From Porphyromonadaceae bacterium (GTDB taxonomy: Bacteria > Bacteroidota > Bacteroidia > Bacteroidales > Paludibacteraceae): DNA of 14,354 nt. The stretch's first letter is position 1. Every line of letters starts with the position of its first letter. The stretch is taken from contig CAJPPQ010000017.1 of the NCBI GenBank assembly GCA_905372605.1, positions 1 through 14,354 of the forward strand. The letters are read 5' to 3'. The notes under the pieces were generated by a model. It did no database searches, was not told where the DNA came from, and worked only from the letters and a program-made list of their open reading frames with translations. Positions 14,121 through 14,354 of this stretch are shown piece by piece. A program made the position numbers and the translations under genes.

Positions 14121-14354
14121 TTACTTTCTCGCTTTATAGTTGCTCATACCCGCGTCGAGGAATTTCAGGAAGTCTTCGACACTCTCACTAAATGCATACG
14201 AGCCTGTCATCGGGTCGCCGTTCTCGTCGAGTATTACGTAGAATGGCTGAGCATTTGCTCCGAACCTATGGCGTTGTATGTACGAGTACTTATCACCCAA
14301 TGTACGCAACTTGCGGGTTGCTCCGTTTTCTTCGACCTCGATAGGTTCGGGTAA
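14121..14354 (-). CDS. dsbD: Thiol:disulfide interchange protein DsbD, C-terminal thioredoxin-like end (5' partial)
   Basis: The frame is open to the window edge and gives the last 77 residues of a longer protein. The sequence carries ATRKLRTLGDKYSYIQR, then FGANAQPFYVILDENG, which contains the cis-proline of a thioredoxin fold (AQPFYV), and a C-terminal helix (VEDFLKFLDAG). This matches the periplasmic C-terminal domain of Bacteroidetes DsbD/CcdA-fusion proteins, which pass electrons from cytosolic thioredoxin across the inner membrane to keep periplasmic cysteines reduced. The CXXC active site and membrane domain lie outside the window, so a smaller thioredoxin-like lipoprotein cannot be excluded. 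Confidence 0.8.
   Translation of the reverse strand, partial: LPEPIEVEENGATRKLRTLGDKYSYIQRHRFGANAQPFYVILDENGDPMTGSYAFSESVEDFLKFLDAGMSNYKARK

Overview
The window looks like chromosomal DNA of a member of the Bacteroidota, most likely the order Bacteroidales. The evidence is gene content and style: a long RodA with extra membrane segments, a GyrA with a Bacteroidetes-type C-terminal domain followed directly by a TPR lipoprotein-like/periplasmic gene, DUF4827- and DUF4251-like secreted proteins, and a DsbD tail of Bacteroidetes type. Genes lack Shine-Dalgarno sequences, and several promoters fit the Bacteroidetes -7 box TAnnTTTG. The base composition is moderately AT-rich and even throughout. 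I see no insertion sequence, phage gene cluster, tRNA, rRNA or CRISPR array. This is mostly an ordinary housekeeping region.

Layout. (1) Bases 1-1396, plus strand: the end of a large 2-hydroxyacyl-CoA dehydratase activase-type protein, which is broken or split into two reading frames in an interdomain linker. (2) Bases 1400-3822, minus strand: rodA, convergent with (1) and 3 bp away, preceded by three small membrane-associated genes: a YtxH protein, a holin-X/YqjE-like protein and a short YqjK-like protein. A near-perfect RNA hairpin lies between the first two. (3) Bases 3872-5079, minus strand: a cytidylate kinase-like protein and a GNAT acetyltransferase. (4) Bases 5254-5955, plus strand: an RsmI-family methyltransferase, divergent from (3) across a repeat-rich promoter region, ended by a strong bidirectional terminator. 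(5) Bases 6061-9965, minus strand: gyrA and then a secreted TPR protein, with a structured leader of about 200 bp ahead of gyrA. (6) Bases 10164-14354, minus strand: a tightly spaced run of dsbD (partial), DUF4251-like, DUF4827-like lipoprotein, glmM, phoH and tsaE.

How they fit together. Several units concern the cell envelope: RodA polymerises peptidoglycan for elongation, GlmM supplies the glucosamine-1-phosphate precursor, DsbD delivers reductant across the membrane, and the YtxH/holin-like trio resembles the inner-membrane proteins YqjD-YqjE-YqjK of E. coli. TsaE (tRNA t6A modification), PhoH (RNA-linked ATPase), the RsmI-like enzyme and GyrA cover translation and DNA topology. The items most worth a second look are the split activase, the envelope trio joined to an orphan rodA, the 17-bp hairpin in that operon, the repeat-rich divergent promoter, and the gyrA leader with competing stems. 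None of these amounts to a demonstrable new system from sequence alone.
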